Assembly: GCA_036023115.1 (NCBI GenBank)
Contig: JAYKKT010000079.1
Span: 17,013,501-17,077,500 of the forward strand
DNA: 64,000 nucleotides
Source: Brasenia schreberi
Taxonomy: Eukaryota > Streptophyta > Magnoliopsida > Nymphaeales > Cabombaceae
Direction of reading: 5' to 3'
Part shown: positions 62,639 through 64,000 of the stretch, piece after piece
Position numbering within the stretch: position 1 is the stretch's first letter
Layout: each line of letters opens with the position of its first letter
Made by a program: the position numbers and the translations under genes
The notes under the pieces: generated by a model
Seen by the model: only the letters and a program-made list of their open reading frames with translations
Told to the model about the DNA's origin: nothing
The model's database searches: none

Positions 62639-63733
62639 GTGAGCGTTGAGAGCAAACGTAGGCTGCGAACAAACACCATGCCCTTTGAAGCATACGCGTC
62701 AGTGAGGCGCCTTTTTCCCTCGGCTTTCTGCCGCTTGCCTTGCTTTCCGAAGAGTTGTTGTTCAGGTGTCCCTCATTGCGGTTGCGGGATGCCGCTCTAC
62801 GATTGTATGCTTCTTATGAAGCCCCACGTGGAGAAGGCAACGCTCATTGATTTGGTGGCGAGAGTGGGGAATCATGTTTGCAAAAGAAATGGTGTTGTTA
62901 CGGACATAAAATCATTTGGGAAGATTCATTTGGGGTATGGGATCAAGAAACTCGATGGCAGGTACTACCAGGGCCAGCTTATGCAGATGACGATGATGGC
63001 CACTCATAACTTAAACAAGGAGCTCCATTACCTCAACAAAGAAAGGTGCTTGCTGCGCTGGCTTCTCGTCAAACACAGGGATACTAAATACGGCTCAGAC
63101 TTTAGTGAGGAGGGCCTGAGGAATGATCTGTGCAAGTCCCATCGTAGCATCTTAAATGATGAAGAGGATGGTGATGATGACAATGATCAATATGAGGTGG
63201 AAAAGGCTGATAATCCTTCAATGAGAGCAGCGAGTAGTGGTTGTCAACATACGAAAAAAGAAGAAGGTTTCTTCATTCGTTATGGTGCAAAAGAAGGGTT
63301 CGGTGGTGGCGGAGGTGTTCGTTCCCTTGCAGGCCATCCCTTTTTGCTGATTGCTTCGACCTTAATCGCATATAATCCTTCACTTGTTCGCGTGAGAACA
63401 ACAAAAGACGAAGACATTGAAGAGAATGAGAAGGTTGCACCTGGTGAATTTGAGGTAGCAAAACTCGTCGATATCTGTTATGGGGATCCTGCGGAATGTG
63501 GGAAACGTGGATTGAAGTTCAAGGTGCGGTGGAAAGGATATGGACTGAGTGATGACACTTGGGAACCAATTGAAGGTTTAAGCAATTGTCAAGAACGTAT
63601 CAAAGAGTTTGTGGCAAATCGTTATAGAAAGAATATCTTGCCCCTTCCTGGCTATGTTGACGTCATCTGCGGAGGACTTTTTATTGCTAATACGCGAGTG
63701 GGAGAAGCTCTGCAATTAGAATCATTTGGTTGA
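62639..63733 (+). CDS. Chimeric ORF: mitochondrial-type ribosomal protein bS6 fused to chromomethylase chromodomain
   Basis: The natural start is probably 62789, where the plant bS6m N-terminus [16 protein letters not shown] begins; the 50 codons before it (from 62639) look like 5' UTR. S6 continues with [39 protein letters not shown] and [13 protein letters not shown] to about 63215. A linker of unknown origin follows. Then comes a CMT-type chromodomain (residues 271-330: [42 protein letters not shown]) with cage residues W298 and Y301. It ends at [11 protein letters not shown], just where a real chromomethylase continues with the catalytic PPCQG loop; here unrelated residues and a stop follow. 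BAH and methyltransferase motifs are absent. One intronless frame covers both parts. It could be a retro-captured chimera; expression is unknown. Confidence 0.85.
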   Translation: MSVESKRRLRTNTMPFEAYASVRRLFPSAFCRLPCFPKSCCSGVPHCGCGMPLYDCMLLMKPHVEKATLIDLVARVGNHVCKRNGVVTDIKSFGKIHLGYGIKKLDGRYYQGQLMQMTMMATHNLNKELHYLNKERCLLRWLLVKHRDTKYGSDFSEEGLRNDLCKSHRSILNDEEDGDDDNDQYEVEKADNPSMRAASSGCQHTKKEEGFFIRYGAKEGFGGGGGVRSLAGHPFLLIASTLIAYNPSLVRVRTTKDEDIEENEKVAPGEFEVAKLVDICYGDPAECGKRGLKFKVRWKGYGLSDDTWEPIEGLSNCQERIKEFVANRYRKNILPLPGYVDVICGGLFIANTRVGEALQLESFG

Positions 63734-64000
63734 GACTAAAAACTGTGAAACAAAAGGTATTTTTTTCTGATGAGAGTGATAGGACGAAACTTTTAGAAGC
63801 GCGACTGCGTGGCCTCAACAGGGGAGGCAGAAACTGCCTGCTGGATCGTCTGTCATCAGAGGTTGGCTGGTGTCAATATGATACTATCAAGGAGTTGGAG
63901 GCAAAGAGAAAGGCAAGATCTCAAGTGATTTACGAGAGGCGAAAGCAATTGGCCAAGTTGAGAGAGAAGGCAGAGAAATCTAAGCAGCGAAGGAAGAAAG
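63734..64000 (+). pseudogene. Fragment of ribosomal protein uL13 (RPL13a), runs off window
   Basis: Immediately after the chimeric stop, another frame is open to the window end. From about 63826 it reads [20 protein letters not shown], then [20 protein letters not shown] and [15 protein letters not shown], the C-terminal third of cytosolic RPL13a. The earlier residues ([18 protein letters not shown]) do not match that family. No intron is visible. The N-terminal two thirds of RPL13a are absent, so this is a gene fragment, the third in a row on the same strand. Confidence 0.85.

Overview
The window is nuclear DNA of a flowering plant. The evidence is long introns packed with retroelements, GT-AG splice sites, two clearly plant-type genes (nucleoporin GP210/NUP210 and an AGC1 protein kinase of the D6PK/KIPK group), a plant chromomethylase-type chromodomain, RTE-type LINEs ending in (TTG)n, and Ty1/copia and Ty3/gypsy pieces. 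I cannot fix the species. The SINE and LINE content would suit a TE-rich dicot or magnoliid, but that is a guess.

Layout. (1) 706-31121, minus strand: 30 consecutive exons of NUP210 from the start codon onward, 5,009 coding nt. The reading frame stays open and in phase across all 29 junctions; the 3' end of the gene lies to the left of the window. Its introns hold most of the TEs of this half: SINEs, RTE LINE copies, a TIR element rich in GTATCGTATGATAC, and an inserted RRM gene fragment. (2) 31.3-45.1 kb: intergenic DNA with tRNA-derived SINEs, microsatellites and one full-length but internally inverted RTE LINE. (3) 45.14-49.73 kb, plus strand: a complete two-exon AGC1 kinase gene with TATA box, long GA-rich leader and a polyhistidine run. 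(4) 50-62.5 kb: TE graveyard with gypsy RT/RNase H, two opposed copia fragments, an LTR-like piece, another RTE LINE, a possible terminal exon of an unidentified gene and a chimeric SINE containing 5S rRNA. (5) 62.6-64.0 kb, plus strand: an intronless chimera joining bacterial-type ribosomal protein S6 (mitochondrial type), a chromomethylase chromodomain segment and a piece of ribosomal protein uL13 (RPL13a).

The most novel signal is one retroposon system seen at many stages. A 3.2-kb RTE LINE with a perfect 14-bp target-site duplication (TSD) begins with a ~130-bp head (Au-SINE-like) and ends in a (TTG)n tail. A 197-bp SINE with a perfect 20-bp TSD consists of just that head plus that tail. 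A 290-bp unit with a perfect 12-bp TSD carries a near-complete 5S rRNA sequence between head and tail. Two insertions of 44 and 46 bp, each with a perfect 16-bp TSD, consist of the tail alone and start at nearly the same point of it. The second main signal is the three-gene chimera at the right edge, which resembles cDNA capture by a retroelement.
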